Translations under genes and position numbers: made by a program
Shown: positions 35,666 to 46,752 of the stretch, in pieces
Layout of the letters: each line of letters starts with the position of its first letter
Numbering within the stretch: position 1 is the first letter of the stretch
Assembly (NCBI GenBank): GCA_029532625.1
Contig: JARFXM010000010.1
Coordinates: 248,001-312,000, forward strand
Length of the DNA stretch: 64,000 nucleotides
Source: Lomentospora prolificans
Taxonomy: Eukaryota > Ascomycota > Sordariomycetes > Microascales > Microascaceae
Direction of reading: 5' to 3'
Notes under the pieces: model-generated
The model's database searches: none
Told to the model about the DNA's origin: nothing
Seen by the model: the letters and a program-made list of their open reading frames with translations, nothing else

Positions 35666-37038
35666 CTAAGAGCTGCCAGGGATCTCGATGAGCTTGTAGT
35701 CCGCATCAAGGTAGTACCACCAAGTATACTTCTCAGGGATCTCAGCAGCGGCCTTCTTGGCGCTCTTCTTGGGGATGCTGAAGGCGTCAGTGGCATCGCA
35801 TCGAGAGACAAAGCTGTCAAGAGCAGCATTCGAGGTCTGGTTATAGAGGATCTCATTGGAGTCGACCTTGCCGGCGACGAGGTCTTGCCAAAACTCGTGG
35901 CTCTCCTCAAGGACCTTGACGACAAATTCGGAGTCTTGCCAAGTGTCACCGACAATGGGGATGACTCCATCGCCGCGGGCGACCTTGTAGTACTAAGTCA
36001 TTAGTTAGTATCACTTCAGGCTATCTTCTAATAGTAAGTGCGGAATAGTAGACTTACGGTGAACCAGTCCCGGTAGGACTGAGTGAGACCGGGGCGGTAC
36101 TTCTCAACGTCCTCGACGGCTGAAAGGGGTTAGCTCATGACTATATGATCTATGTGGCTGTATCTTACAGTTGACGAGGGCGGCAAGAGGGTCGTTGACG
36201 TCGATGGCGAGCATCTTCCAGTCAGTCTCTTCACCCTATAGTCTCGGTTAATATTTACGCTTTCGCACTTCCGGTAAATAAGGACTTACGTCGGCCAAAG
36301 CGAGTCCACCAAGGAGCTTGACCTGTTTAACCTGGCCAACATATCCGGGACTATGGCAAGCGTTAGTATGGAAACAAACAGGAATAGAGGGGTGCGGGCA
36401 CATACTCGTTTCCAATGTCGATGATGTCAACCGGGTCGTTGTCACCCTCAAAGTTGGTGAAGTTGTGCTTAAAGTTGGGGCTCTCCCAGGTCTGGGGAAT
36501 AGACCCGTAGAGGAAAGGGTAGCTCTTGTGGGGCCAGACACTCTCCACGAATCGAGGAAGATCCTTCTTCTCGTCATGGAAAATGGGGTCTGCAGCACAT
36601 GGGTGTAAGACTTGGGCAGGGATGTAGACGGATATGATTAATAGTGGTTGGGGAGGAAGACATACTCAAGGGTTCATCCCGCTTGATTTCGAGCTTGCCA
36701 TTGGTCCAACGAGGGATCTCAACCACCATGTTGACAATCTGGTGGTTGGACTCATCAGGGTAGGTAGGAACGTCATGCCAGAAGGAGATGGGCCTCCCAT
36801 CACGGAGGAGCCACACCCGCCAGTCCTATGTGACACTCCATGTTAGAAGTCAGGGCACGTTGCTGCCGTGGACATGCGCAAAGGGACTTACCAAAGTGTT
36901 GCGAGCACCAACCTCCCGGAGGCGAAGGGTGGTGTAGTCGCTAATGGCGGAGCTGTCAGTGCAGTTGATCACGGGGCAGCTATTACCGGCGATGGCTCCT
37001 CCGGCAAGCAGGAGGGTAATGAGGGTCTTGGTGGCCAT
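35666..37038 (-). CDS. Secreted inorganic pyrophosphatase (family I)
   Basis: Seven exons (37038-36892, 36825-36666, 36589-36406, 36350-36290, 36235-36169, 36119-36058, 35992-35666) join in frame to 335 aa. The N-terminal MATKTLITLLLAGGAIAG is a signal peptide, unlike the cytosolic housekeeping enzyme. Family I motifs are in order: VVEIPRWTNGKLEI (substrate-binding Lys), the signature DNDPVDIIDIG (Asp152, Asp154, Asp157 bind Mg), and a later KMLAIDVNDP that supplies further metal-binding Asp residues. The enzyme hydrolyses pyrophosphate to two phosphates with Mg2+. Secretion or residence in the endomembrane system suggests phosphate recycling or supply outside the cytosol. A TATAAATA element lies at 37214-37221, about 175 bases upstream. 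Intron density is the highest in the window. Confidence 0.93.
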
Positions 37039-37874
37039 TATGGTTGTGATAACATTAAGTGATGATATTAGACTCTTAATTATTATTAACGAGAGAGAGA
37101 AAGAGTATAAGGAAAGATGGAAAGGGTGAATTGACGATCGCAATTGCGGTCTTTGAGCCTCACGACAGGAACTAGAACCCGGGTTATTATAACTACCACA
37201 CAACTGGTATAGTTATTTATAATTTCCTTTGGTTCATTTCCCCTTCCAGTTGCCGTCTAGGCAGTGAGAAGAGCAAACCTCATTTTCCTCTCGGTAAAGA
37301 GCCACAACGCAATCTCTCCGCGCGGGAAGGTGATGTCCCGCATCGCCTTGGCCCACAGAGCTGCGCTAATGCAGTAGCGCTAATTACCTCGCAGCCTGGG
37401 AACAAGAGCTCGGTGAACGAAACTGTAAAGTGTCATCCCAAGTCTGCGGTGCCGTCAGACACAGACTCTCGTGTGAGCACGTGCTCTTGGCTCTCTGTCT
37501 TGGCAGACTCGAAATGTGCCGAATCAGACTTAGGGAAGGAGGAAATATGCTGGGGCCTTCACTGCGGAAGGAGCCAATGAGGTTAGCTCCTTCCCCACGT
37601 GAGTGGAACAAACCAACACGACAAGACGCGGTTCTGGAAATGGTCGAGGTTCGGGATGATTGTTCTTCCAAGGGTGCCGATGAGATGGTTCGTTCCCAGC
37701 ACCACGCATGCGATAGGCCCAGCCCAGTAATACTTTATTCCTCGTGCATAATCGACACAATACTGATACCGAATACATAAATAGCTCGAGCGTGGCTTGC
37801 CGCCACCGGGGAGAGTGCGCGGGATGAGCGCTACTAGCTTGATCACCATCGCTGCAGACTTGGTCGCCGCCACC
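37039..37874. other. Divergent intergenic region between pyrophosphatase and DUF6454 genes
   Basis: Carries the two promoters: a minus-strand TATAAATA at 37214-37221 and a plus-strand CATAAATAG at 37776-37784. Frames inside it have no domains. The two genes could share regulation, but no common motif is obvious to me. Confidence 0.55.
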
Positions 37875-38915
37875 ATGAAGCCTATTCTGCATTCGTTCGT
37901 GGGCGTTGCCTTCTCCGCCGCCGTCACCCACGCGGCACTCAACATCACCTACTTCAACAACCATACCGCGGATACCATTGCTCCGGCCAGGCTTCCCCTC
38001 CCTGGCTCATCGTCCCAGTCCGAGGAAATTATCCGCCAGTTCACCGCCCTTGGTCGCTCCACAACATGGAACCTTGTTGAGAAGGTTGATTTCGAGGGTT
38101 CCACCTGGGAGCCTGAGGGCATCGTCCGGGTAGGCGCGGATCGATACTATGTCTCAGCTGGTGAATATGTCCAGAAGACCGAGAAATATCCTCATCCCAT
38201 CAATGGCACCGACCGTACGACCGGCATCGGTTTTGCTCATATGATCGTCTTTGACGGCAAGGGTCGTCGTGTTGCCGATGCCTCTATTTCCAAGGAAGGA
38301 GAGACAGAGTACCACAACGGCGGCATCGATTACGACGGCACCTACATCTGGGCGACGCTAAGCGAGTATCGCCCCAACTCCACGGCTACCGTCGTCCGGA
38401 TGCGACCCTCCACCTTGGAGCCCGAGTCAATACTCCGGGTGCGGGACCATCAAGGCGGTGTTGTGCATGACCTTTCCACTGGGAATCTCGTGACTTTGAA
38501 CTGGGGCTCCCGCCAAGCCTCTCTCTGGTCACTTAACTACCCACGCGAGCCCCTTCCGGAATTTACCACGCCCCTCTCTACTACAAAGAACCCCAGCAAC
38601 TGGATCGATTACCAGGACTGCAAGTTTCTTGGCCATTCCAAGACCTACGATTACCGCGCTGTCATGATGTGCAGCGGCATCGCCGATATTGGAGGAGGCG
38701 ACGGCCAGCAGGAAAAGGTCCGCATCGGCGGCGTCGCCATTGTCGATATGCTCACCATGGTGCCGCTTGCCGATGTGCCCATTGCGATGGTCACCGATAA
38801 GGGCGCCGCCATGGCCAAAAATCCATTCGATGTCGCTCTTGTCGATGGAAAGCTGAGACTGTACTTCTTGCCTGACGAAGAGCACTCTACCCTATACGTT
38901 TACGAGGCGAAGTAG
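37875..38915 (+). CDS. Secreted DUF6454-family protein
   Basis: Single exon, 346 aa from the ATG at 37875. This start has the strong context CCACCATGA and puts a signal peptide (MKPILHSFVGVAFSAAVTHA) at the N-terminus. An in-frame ATG at 37824 would bury it. The body has WNLVEKVDFEGSTWEPEGIV, YYVSAGEYVQ, IGFAHMIVFDGKG, EYHNGGIDYDGTYIWATLSEYRPNS, VVHDLSTGNLVTLNWGSR and NPSNWIDYQDCKFLG. Repeats of a four-strand type suggest a beta-propeller, and the family is annotated in databases only by number. The function is unknown; other secreted propellers act as lactonases or lyases. A TATA-like element sits about 95 bases upstream. Confidence 0.85.
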   Translation: MKPILHSFVGVAFSAAVTHAALNITYFNNHTADTIAPARLPLPGSSSQSEEIIRQFTALGRSTTWNLVEKVDFEGSTWEPEGIVRVGADRYYVSAGEYVQKTEKYPHPINGTDRTTGIGFAHMIVFDGKGRRVADASISKEGETEYHNGGIDYDGTYIWATLSEYRPNSTATVVRMRPSTLEPESILRVRDHQGGVVHDLSTGNLVTLNWGSRQASLWSLNYPREPLPEFTTPLSTTKNPSNWIDYQDCKFLGHSKTYDYRAVMMCSGIADIGGGDGQQEKVRIGGVAIVDMLTMVPLADVPIAMVTDKGAAMAKNPFDVALVDGKLRLYFLPDEEHSTLYVYEAK

Positions 38916-40058
38916 CGGAGATAGATTCGTAGTACGTCGACGGAAGGGCTCTACTTCTCTGCTTTCCTTAATGAGCTAATGATACAAAATTCATATCCTG
39001 TTATTACCCAGCTGCATTCTGTATCACCCTTAAGAAAGAAACCGATCTCGGTCGTTCATCCGGTGATAGACCTGCGCGCTCTTGCATCACTGCGAACATT
39101 TCCATTCACTTAACCCCGGTCTAGAAACGCCGCATCCAACAGCTCTTCTATTCGCCGACACGGGCGTCGGAGGCCCTGGAGTCTGGATATATAAAAGTCC
39201 TAGGACACTTGTCGAGGACGGCAAGCACGCTACCCCATCTGATAAATGAGGGTAGCCGTGAGGCTCTTGAGCCCTTTGCCAACACTGATGCGAAACCCGC
39301 ATTGGCTGACAGGAATAGAGAGGAATCAAGGCTCGGATAAGTTGGGACGGAGAGGGGCCGTAGTAGGCATAAGCATTTCTCCGCAAAAGAGCGCGCGCTG
39401 GCACCACATTTTCCATGTGAGGCTTCAACTTTACGCCCTGGATTTCGTGCTCTGTCTCGACCGGCGAGACAGCCTCAAGCCGATAATGGAGCGGGTGTAA
39501 GGGTTGTAAATGTGTAGGCCTGAGTTGTGCATAAATAAGGCAACCTTCATCAAGAAAAAGGGATTAAGATTGACACAATCTCGTGAAGCGGATGAATGGA
39601 AATCGCGAGGGGGTATATGGGAATGGCGCTCGTTTATAATTTGGGAAGTCGGGGAAATAGATACAAGGGGGAAATAATAAATCCATGAGTTGTGTGTGAA
39701 GGTTGGAGGGGCAGCTTGAGCAATGTTTCCAAAGCGTACTGAAGTTTATTAGCTATAGTTTTACGTGCTTTGGCTCAATCTTATATGTCTACCTCAACAC
39801 ACAACACACTTATAGCACACTAGCAATTGCGATACACCAATGGTAACATGCTAGGTATATACAAAGAAGAGTATTCTGTAGCCTCGGTAGAGAAGGACAA
39901 TCTTGGGCCAAAAGATGTTCCTTGAACCTATTTTTTCTCAACTAAGGTACTGGGCAGTTGGGGAACACCTTAATTTAAGAGAGCTCCCAGTTGCCGGGAA
40001 GAGAAGTGAGCCCTATTTATCAATTAGTGTCCGAACGATAGTCAATAGAAGAATCACT
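38916..40058. other. Intergenic region, no gene recognised
   Basis: Nothing convincing. The frame at 39246-39500 has no motif. The part near 40058 is the 3' side of the DUF1996 gene. Confidence 0.55.
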
Positions 40059-41141
40059 CTATCCTAGGTTGAACTTACAGCCATCATCACCGACAGGCTC
40101 GGCGGCCATCTGGGCCTTGGCGCAGGCGTTGGAGACTTCAACGGACTGCCTCTCCATGCCGGGGCAGTTGACACCGTTGCATTTCATGTCCATGGCCCTC
40201 TGGAGAGCATCACCCTTCCAGCCGAAGAGATAGTCACCGTGGATACCGGCACCGGTGGTGTCACCCATGGCCCAGACGAAAGGCTGGGAGCCATCCTCGG
40301 GCCAGTCGGCGGGATCGTTGAAGGAGGTGGTATCCATCATGATCTCGTACATGACTTGGGGGATCTTGACGGGGTGGGTCGAGGGGCAAGCACCGCCGGT
40401 CTCGAAGGTTCCCTGAGTGGGATAGGCAACGTGGTCCATGTGATTGGGGCTGTCGAGGGTCTTGCCATCCCAGCAAGTGGGGAAAGTGATGGTAACACGC
40501 CAGCCACCACCGCAGGCCTCCTTGGGGAAGAGGACGGTATCAGTGCCAGTGCAAGGCGCACCACCGAAAGGCTGCTGCTGCTTGTTGTGCTCGCATCGGT
40601 AACAGAGCTGACGGGGAACCTTGGCGGGGTCACGGTTGGCCGCGTCACCGACAAGCATGCGGAAACCCTAAGGCAAGTATTAGAAATGAGACACGTGAGA
40701 GAGAAGACAAAGTAATTAAAAGGGAAAGCTTACGGGCTTGAAGGTCTGGACCTTATCGGCGGCCCTGTAACCTCGGATGTAGTAGACGGTCATGCCGCCC
40801 TGGATGTTGCCGAGACCAAGGTTGGCAAAAATTGGAACGTGCTTGAAGGTGCCATTGCGAGCACGGAAGTAGAGGTTGGGGGTCCAGTAGTTGGAGAAGT
40901 CCTCGGCGAACGTGCAGGTGGTGCAGGTCGCATCACGGGGTGGGTCAAGGCTAGCGGGGTCCATGCTGGCGTTGAACGCATTGCCGCCGATAATCTGGTG
41001 CATGTGGGGAGCGGGAAGAGCACCGGGGTTCACGAGGGGATCGATGCGGTCCAGGGTGAGCTGGGAGCATCCGAAGCGCATCAGCTCTTGGCCGACGGCC
41101 AGCTGGGCAGTCGCAAGAGCGACGAGAGACTTGAGCATCAT
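40059..41141 (-). CDS. Secreted DUF1996 (WSC-associated) protein
   Basis: Two exons (41141-40734, 40667-40059) join in frame to 338 aa. It begins with a signal peptide (MMLKSLVALATAQLAVGQ). It then shows the DUF1996 pattern: LDRIDPLVNPGALPAPHMHQ, the His-rich HMHQIIGGNAF, TTCTFAEDFSNYWTPNLYF, GMTVYYI, GFRMLVGD, CYRCE, PTCWDGKTLDSPNHMDHVAYP, HPVKIPQVMYEI and GDTTGAGIHGDYLFGWKGDAL. Repeated His and Cys residues suggest metal binding or disulfides. Members are abundant secreted fungal proteins, often induced on plant or wood material, with no proven activity. No WSC or CBM domain follows here. A minus-strand TATATATTAT element (about 41301-41310) lies 160-170 bases upstream. Confidence 0.92.
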
Positions 41142-43813
41142 CTTGGACTGCGAAACCTGAACGATAGACTGATCTGGTTGGCTTTGGTTCCTAATGCGGT
41201 TAGATGGCGGCAAACTGAGGACTGGAGGTTGGAAGAAGAAGAGGAAAGAAGGAAGGGGAGCGTCAGGACAAGCCCAGGACCGCCTTGGCGTGCCCCATCC
41301 ATAATATATAGCCTAGCCGTCCGATTCGATATAAAACACCAACTATAGAAACTATACACAGGTGCTCCGACTGCACTATGTCTCCAGATCATTCCCTTGA
41401 TAATTCTCCGTCCGACGGTTGCTGATAGACGTATTGTATTATCAAGGGTTGCCCACCAAACTCGTAGTCAACCGTAAAGCCGGCCCACCAGCGCCATGAT
41501 TAATGGGCAAGTGTGGCAACGAGTGGGGACAACTGCCGTATATTGGGGCCACATCATGTGTCGCCGGACTCTTGGCCGGCTGTTGAGCAGGACTTCTGGG
41601 GTTGGTCAGTTGTTAATCTATTCAAAAAATCCGGGGCAAATTAATGTGGCTGGCAATATCGCCGTCAACCTGCTCTCGGGCAGGGTGGGGCTGCCGGTCG
41701 ACCCGCTGTGTGTACCACATTCGCATTCAGCAGCGACTGCCGGCGAATAAGGACTTCTTCGTGTATGACATCGGGCGGAGAATATCCAGATTACAGAACA
41801 GCGAATCCAGATTGCAGCTGTCAATCTAACCGAGCACTATCGGCGGGAGAAGGACGTCACGAATCACTGTGGTTGAAGCATGGCGTCGGGGCCGAGCAAT
41901 TGGGCCGCTAGACTGTCCAAACTGCGAGTCGCTTTCTATAGTATATTGTTGTGATGGAACACATGTCTATCCTTTTCCCTTCTCTGTTAGATTTGGCATC
42001 ATTGTCTAAGCTTTTATTTACTCAAAGGTCCTTGACTGGCTGCCCATCTCTGTGTTTTCCGACCCGGGATTATATGGCTGCCTCGATAGAGAACCATTTT
42101 TATTCTATTTTTTTTTTTTTATTTAGGAGAGATCGCATCGTCGCAAATCATATCCCTGGCCCTGGCGGTTATTCAACGACTTATTCTGTTTCCGAATTAT
42201 CCTTAAAGCGATCGCCCCTGTCATCTACCCCAGACCCTTGTTTGCTCACGAAAGTCCCATGGCTCCGATCGTAGAGGTGTAATAATAGTATAAGTGTACT
42301 TCTATTAAGGTTTGGATTCAACCGCAACATATTGCTCAATTTGGCACCCTTTTCCGGTCCAATACCGCCACAGCACCGACAGAACGAATACTCACCATCC
42401 TGCGGCCTTCGAGCTGAAACCTCCTTTGTGGGTGTTCTTTACCCGCCCTCGAACCTCAGGCGCCACTTTACTGAGTGCCGTTACGTCGTTCAAGGATTGA
42501 CACATTCGGCTACAGTTCTCGGTATATAGACTCTCGAGACGACCTCGGAGAAACCAAAATCCTGGATTCCGGGGTCGGAGACCATACGATATGTGCGATA
42601 CTTTTGGGCCGACTTGTCGAAAAAGCCGTTGGCTACGTCGATCTCTGTCCTTAAGGTAGTCCCAGCAGCGACCCTCCTGTCTCTCTATATCCTTTATGGT
42701 TCTTTCCTCGCTAAAACGATGCCAGTGCCCTGGGCGGTAACCCAAAGTCGAGAGATTTTGTTGCAATTGAACGTGGCCAGTGGGCCACACGGCCGACGGG
42801 ATTCTCAACAAGTTTAGCAAACTATGAAGACCCGACATTCTGACATCTTTTTTCGTATGACTGCTCGACATTCAAAATTATACCTTCCAGACTTATATAG
42901 CCTCACCGATTTGACAACTATCTTCGAAGCGACGAGCTCGACTTCCTCCCGTCAGAGGTTTAGCGACGGCCAAGCCGATAACTCGGTCTAGCTGCATAAC
43001 GCGTCGACCTCCAAACCCCCCCTTCTAGTAGCTATAGCCCTTTCAATGCTCCCCGTAAACGGTCACAGTTGTAGTACCCTGAAGGAAGCGAGGGTTGCCT
43101 CGAATCTACTGCGCGGATATACCTAAGATGAGCTACCACTATTAGAATCCACAATGTGCTCAGCAAGCGGGCTTTTCTCGTGATTTCACGTGGAACACAT
43201 TCGGTCTCATCAACAGATCCCGTAGAACCGCATCCACAGGGGCAAAAGACTAATAATGACTTAGAAAAGGCAGGACTGTAGGACCTTTCCAAATCGGCGT
43301 CACCCCACGTCGGCAGCGAGGCTGTCGTGGGCGCTTTGCACCGCCGCAGGTTAATAAAATGAAAAGTTAACCGATATATCGAGCCTGAACGCCCATATCT
43401 ACGTCCACACAGGAGACGACGTTATCTTCGATGTTCTATTTTGTACCCACGCCTTCGGCGGCCCTATCACTGTTGATAGAACCGCCTTCGAGGTCGTGCC
43501 AATCAGGTAGTTTAAGTCCGCTCTGAGGTGGGCGGCGAGGGCGACTAACATATGTGGAGAAAGCTCTTGAGTGTTTGATTGATAGTTTCCCCTCATCGGA
43601 GTCATAGTCGGAGTTGGGACTGGGTTGAGCTAAACTACAACAGGGATTCGCTGCTATCATGGTGCAGGTCAGGTGATCGGCCGAGCGGAGGGCGTCGGCT
43701 ACGAACGGCAGTCTTTCTTTTATATCGAGCATCACGATCCCCTCATCTCCACGAGAGCCGCGGCCCGCCCTTCGTTACAAATTTGCGGGAGATCAATCAA
43801 AGGACGTCTCAGA
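41142..43813. other. Long gene-poor region upstream of the FAD oxidase
   Basis: No gene is supported. A T-run lies at about 42110-42120. The 159-codon minus-strand frame 42392-42871 and the frame 43436-43735 have protein-like length but no motif and no splice support. Confidence 0.45.
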
Positions 43814-45231
43814 ATGTCCCCAGCCAATCCATCGTATCTAATTGTTGGTGCGGGCGTGTTCGGTGTCTCCACCGCCTATCATCTTATTCAAAAGTATCCC
43901 AACGCGTCGATCACAATTGTCGATAGAGATGCCTACGACGCGGAGTCTCGTGTCGCTGCCTCATGGGACTGGAATAAGGTGGTGCGTGCCGATTACGATG
44001 ACAAGATATACTGTCAATTGGCGTTAGAGGCCCAGGATATCTTCAAGTCCGACCCTCTTTGGAAGCCCTACTTCCATCAGACCGGTGTCTACTGGATATG
44101 TCGCAGCGATTATGCGCAGAATGTCATTGCCCATCACAAGAGCCTCGGGCGCGGAGATGACATCGTTGCCATGTCCACTGCCGAGGCCCGCAAGTTGTAT
44201 GACGGGCTGTTTGACAGCGCCGACTACACTGGTGTTAAGGAGGTGCTTATAAACAAGTCCAGCGGTTGGGCTGCTGCCGGAGATGCTCTAACGGCAGTGA
44301 CTAAGAGGTGCTTGGAATTGGGAGTCAAATATGTGACGGCAGATATCGTTACTTTGGAGTTTGATGATGGAAACCGCTGCACGGGGGCCAGGACGCGGAA
44401 TGGAGATGTCTTGTCCGCTACACATGTCGTTGTTGCGACTGGTGCCTTCACCCCAACTTTACTCGAGTGGAGCGCTAAGTCCAGTGGCAACGAGGGTCTT
44501 AGTGCAGGATCAAGGATTCTCGCAGCTGGCATAGCGACGGGGATGGCGCAACTTAACCCGGAGCAGTACGAGAAGTTCAAGAAGATGCCTGTTGGGTTCC
44601 AGGGCTATACGCCAAACGAAGGTAGGTCTCCCCGGCATTCGATTGTGCTACGCAGCTAACGGCTTCCAGGCAAACCCTTCATTGGTAGCCTTCCGCCCAC
44701 CAAGGACGGGGAGTTGAAATGGTGGGGCTCCAAGATCTTCACGAACACCCGAGCCGTGTTGCCTGGACGTTACATCTCGTCTCCACCTCCAACTTCGGAT
44801 TATAGCCAGTGGAAAGTTCCTGGCCCCCTCAAGCAAGATATTGTCGAGTCAAGGAACCTCTGGTACGGTCCCAAGAGTGCCGATTGGGAAATGAAGAAAC
44901 ACCGAATTTGCTGGTTAGTATTAACCACCTCGTATCACTCACCTCGAAATTTCTGACACCCTGTAGGGACGCCTTTACCACGACGTCAGATTTCATCATT
45001 TCCCCGCACTCGGCTGCGAAAGGCCTCTACATCGCTGCTTGCGGCTCCTTCCATGGCTTCAAGTTCTTCCCGGTTCTCGGCAAATACATTACGCAAATGA
45101 TGGAGGGCGAACTGTCTCCCGAGTTGGCGGAGCGGTGGGCTTGGGATAGGAAGCGCCCAGATCCGTCGCAGAATGTGGAGTATCCCAACGTGGAAATGAA
45201 TCGGTTGTTAGAGCCTACAGCAAAGTTGTAG
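43814..45231 (+). CDS. Peroxisomal FAD amine oxidase (fructosyl-amino-acid/sarcosine oxidase family)
   Basis: Three exons (43814-44621, 44670-44913, 44967-45231) join in frame to 438 aa, the usual length of fungal amadoriases. The N-terminus has the dinucleotide motif YLIVGAGVFGVSTAYHLI, followed by an acidic ribose-binding residue in TIVDRD. HRICW carries Cys350, at the place where amadoriases and monomeric sarcosine oxidase bind FAD covalently. The C-terminal AACGSFHGFKFFPVLGKYI belongs to the same family. The final residues are AKL, a peroxisomal targeting signal type 1, which fits release of H2O2 next to catalase. The enzyme probably oxidises a secondary amine such as a fructosyl amino acid, N-methyl amino acid or saccharopine-like compound; sequence alone does not choose. 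Confidence 0.9.
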
Positions 45232-45797
45232 GCCCAATAGAAAGCTCTGATAGCTCTGCAGATAGATCGGACATGGCATAGAGACTTCCATGCTCGACAA
45301 CGGCCAAGACCAGCTCACGGTGACATCTGTGACCTGAAATTAGACTCAGCCAAAAGGAATAATAGAAGGCTATTATACATTAATATCGCGGGGGCCTGTT
45401 TATCGCGCCCCCACTGCTGAATACGCGGTTGCTCCATCGTTCCATCTTCCTTGTAGAGGCCATACGCTCCAATAATTATCAATAGGTTTCATAGGTTGGA
45501 GTTTAAGCCTATTAGTTTCGAACGCAAGCCGGCCAAGGGCATCAAGTCATATTTGTAGACGAGACCCTTGGAGAGAATTCTATTTCATGTCTTGCCCGTT
45601 AGGCCGCCACCCAGCTTACAGCTCCAGCAGAGGGGCCCGCACTGCCATCGCCTTTCGGCTATTCCCAAAACGCGCTGCCAACCGTCAAAAGGTGGAGACG
45701 TTCTTTTTCTTCGGGCGTTGGGCTTTCCTGCCATCTCTTCGGGTCCGTCTGGAAGCCGCGGCTATGCCACTCCTCGTACTCAGGCATGCCCGCTCAC
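45232..45797. other. Intergenic region, no gene recognised
   Basis: 3' flanks of two convergent genes. Plus-strand frames from 45568 are opposite the minus-strand small gene or lack motifs. Confidence 0.5.
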
Positions 45798-46193
45798 CTA
45801 GTCGGCCATGTCGGCCGGAATGCCTATTATCTCCTTCTTTCGTCGGTCTTCTTCAATCTCCTTCTCAATCATCTTCCAGTAGCTCGCTAAACTCCGAGAG
45901 CCTTTCCTCCGTGGCTGACAAGCCTGGGCAACAAGACTGTCGTCGAGTTTGTATTCAAGGTTGTCGTACACGGGAGATTTATTCGGGCCTTCGTTAAGGA
46001 GACTTCGTATGCCACTGGAAGATGAAGCCGACTCCTTCATACTCTCCGGCACTAGTGTGCCGGGACGGCTAAATGAGGGCTCGAGGGCCGTCTTTGTCCT
46101 TTTGGGCGGCGTCCACGTCGCATCGGCGGGGATTCTGCTGCGGAGGGTTTCTCGATGGGCGTGGGTCGGCCCGCGCGGCGGGCGGTTGTCCAT
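45798..46193 (-). CDS. Hypothetical basic protein (131 aa)
   Basis: Single open frame with coding-like composition. The ATG at 46193 is the first after an upstream in-frame stop. The protein is Pro/Arg/Ser-rich and probably disordered at the N-terminus (RPPRGPTHAHRETLRSRIPA). A middle stretch reads SLLNEGPNKSPVYDNLEYKL. A charged C-terminal helix (SYWKMIEKEIEEDRRKKE) could be a short coiled coil. There is no signal peptide, membrane segment or known domain. It may be a small nuclear or cytosolic protein, or a fragment of a larger gene. I do not recognise a family. Confidence 0.45.
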   Translation of the reverse strand: MDNRPPRGPTHAHRETLRSRIPADATWTPPKRTKTALEPSFSRPGTLVPESMKESASSSSGIRSLLNEGPNKSPVYDNLEYKLDDSLVAQACQPRRKGSRSLASYWKMIEKEIEEDRRKKEIIGIPADMAD

Positions 46194-46752
46194 GTTGCGA
46201 CACTTCGTGTGGCAGGCATCTTGGTGATATTATAAGGGAATTTCCGCACATATTTTGAATGAACAAAATAACCCCAACACGTTGATGCTCTGGATTGACG
46301 ATAATGAAGACGATGGATTAATGTTGACCAAGATCCAAGAGGACTTGTATTTATGTTTACAATAGGAGGATTAAGTGGAGTAGTTTTGGGAAGACACGGT
46401 CTAGTTCGTGGCCTGTGCTGGCGGGAAGTCGCTGGCTTTGGAATGACGACCACAATATTATATTTTCTACCGTGATACAGAGTCGCTGCAAGTGCCCCAG
46501 AGCTGAATTACATAGATATCCTGCACCAACCACAACAGCTCAACCTGTGTGCCAGCTCGGACACAGCCCGCCGGTTATCAACTAGCATCATGGCGCCACA
46601 ACTTCATTCAGGCATCTTGATTAGCACAATCAAGCAGATAGACTCCCGCTCACTACAGGCAATTAGGAATGAGCTTGAAGCATTAAGTATTACCGTTTAG
46701 AATAAGAACTTTGAACACCATTACTCAACCAACCCTCAAAGGCATCATCAGC
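46194..46752. other. Intergenic region, no gene recognised
   Basis: Contains upstream DNA of the small minus-strand gene and the 3' flank of the phytase-like gene. No motif is seen. Confidence 0.5.

Noticed and set aside
37824..37874. Earlier ATG for the DUF6454 gene
   Set aside because: It would place 17 residues before the signal peptide; the ATG at 37875 has better context.
40239..41348. Two plus-strand frames opposite the DUF1996 gene
   Set aside because: Antisense shadows; the minus strand carries signal peptide, family motifs and a clean intron.
42392..42871. 159-codon minus-strand frame
   Set aside because: No motif, no promoter-like sequence and no splice support; composition not clearly coding.
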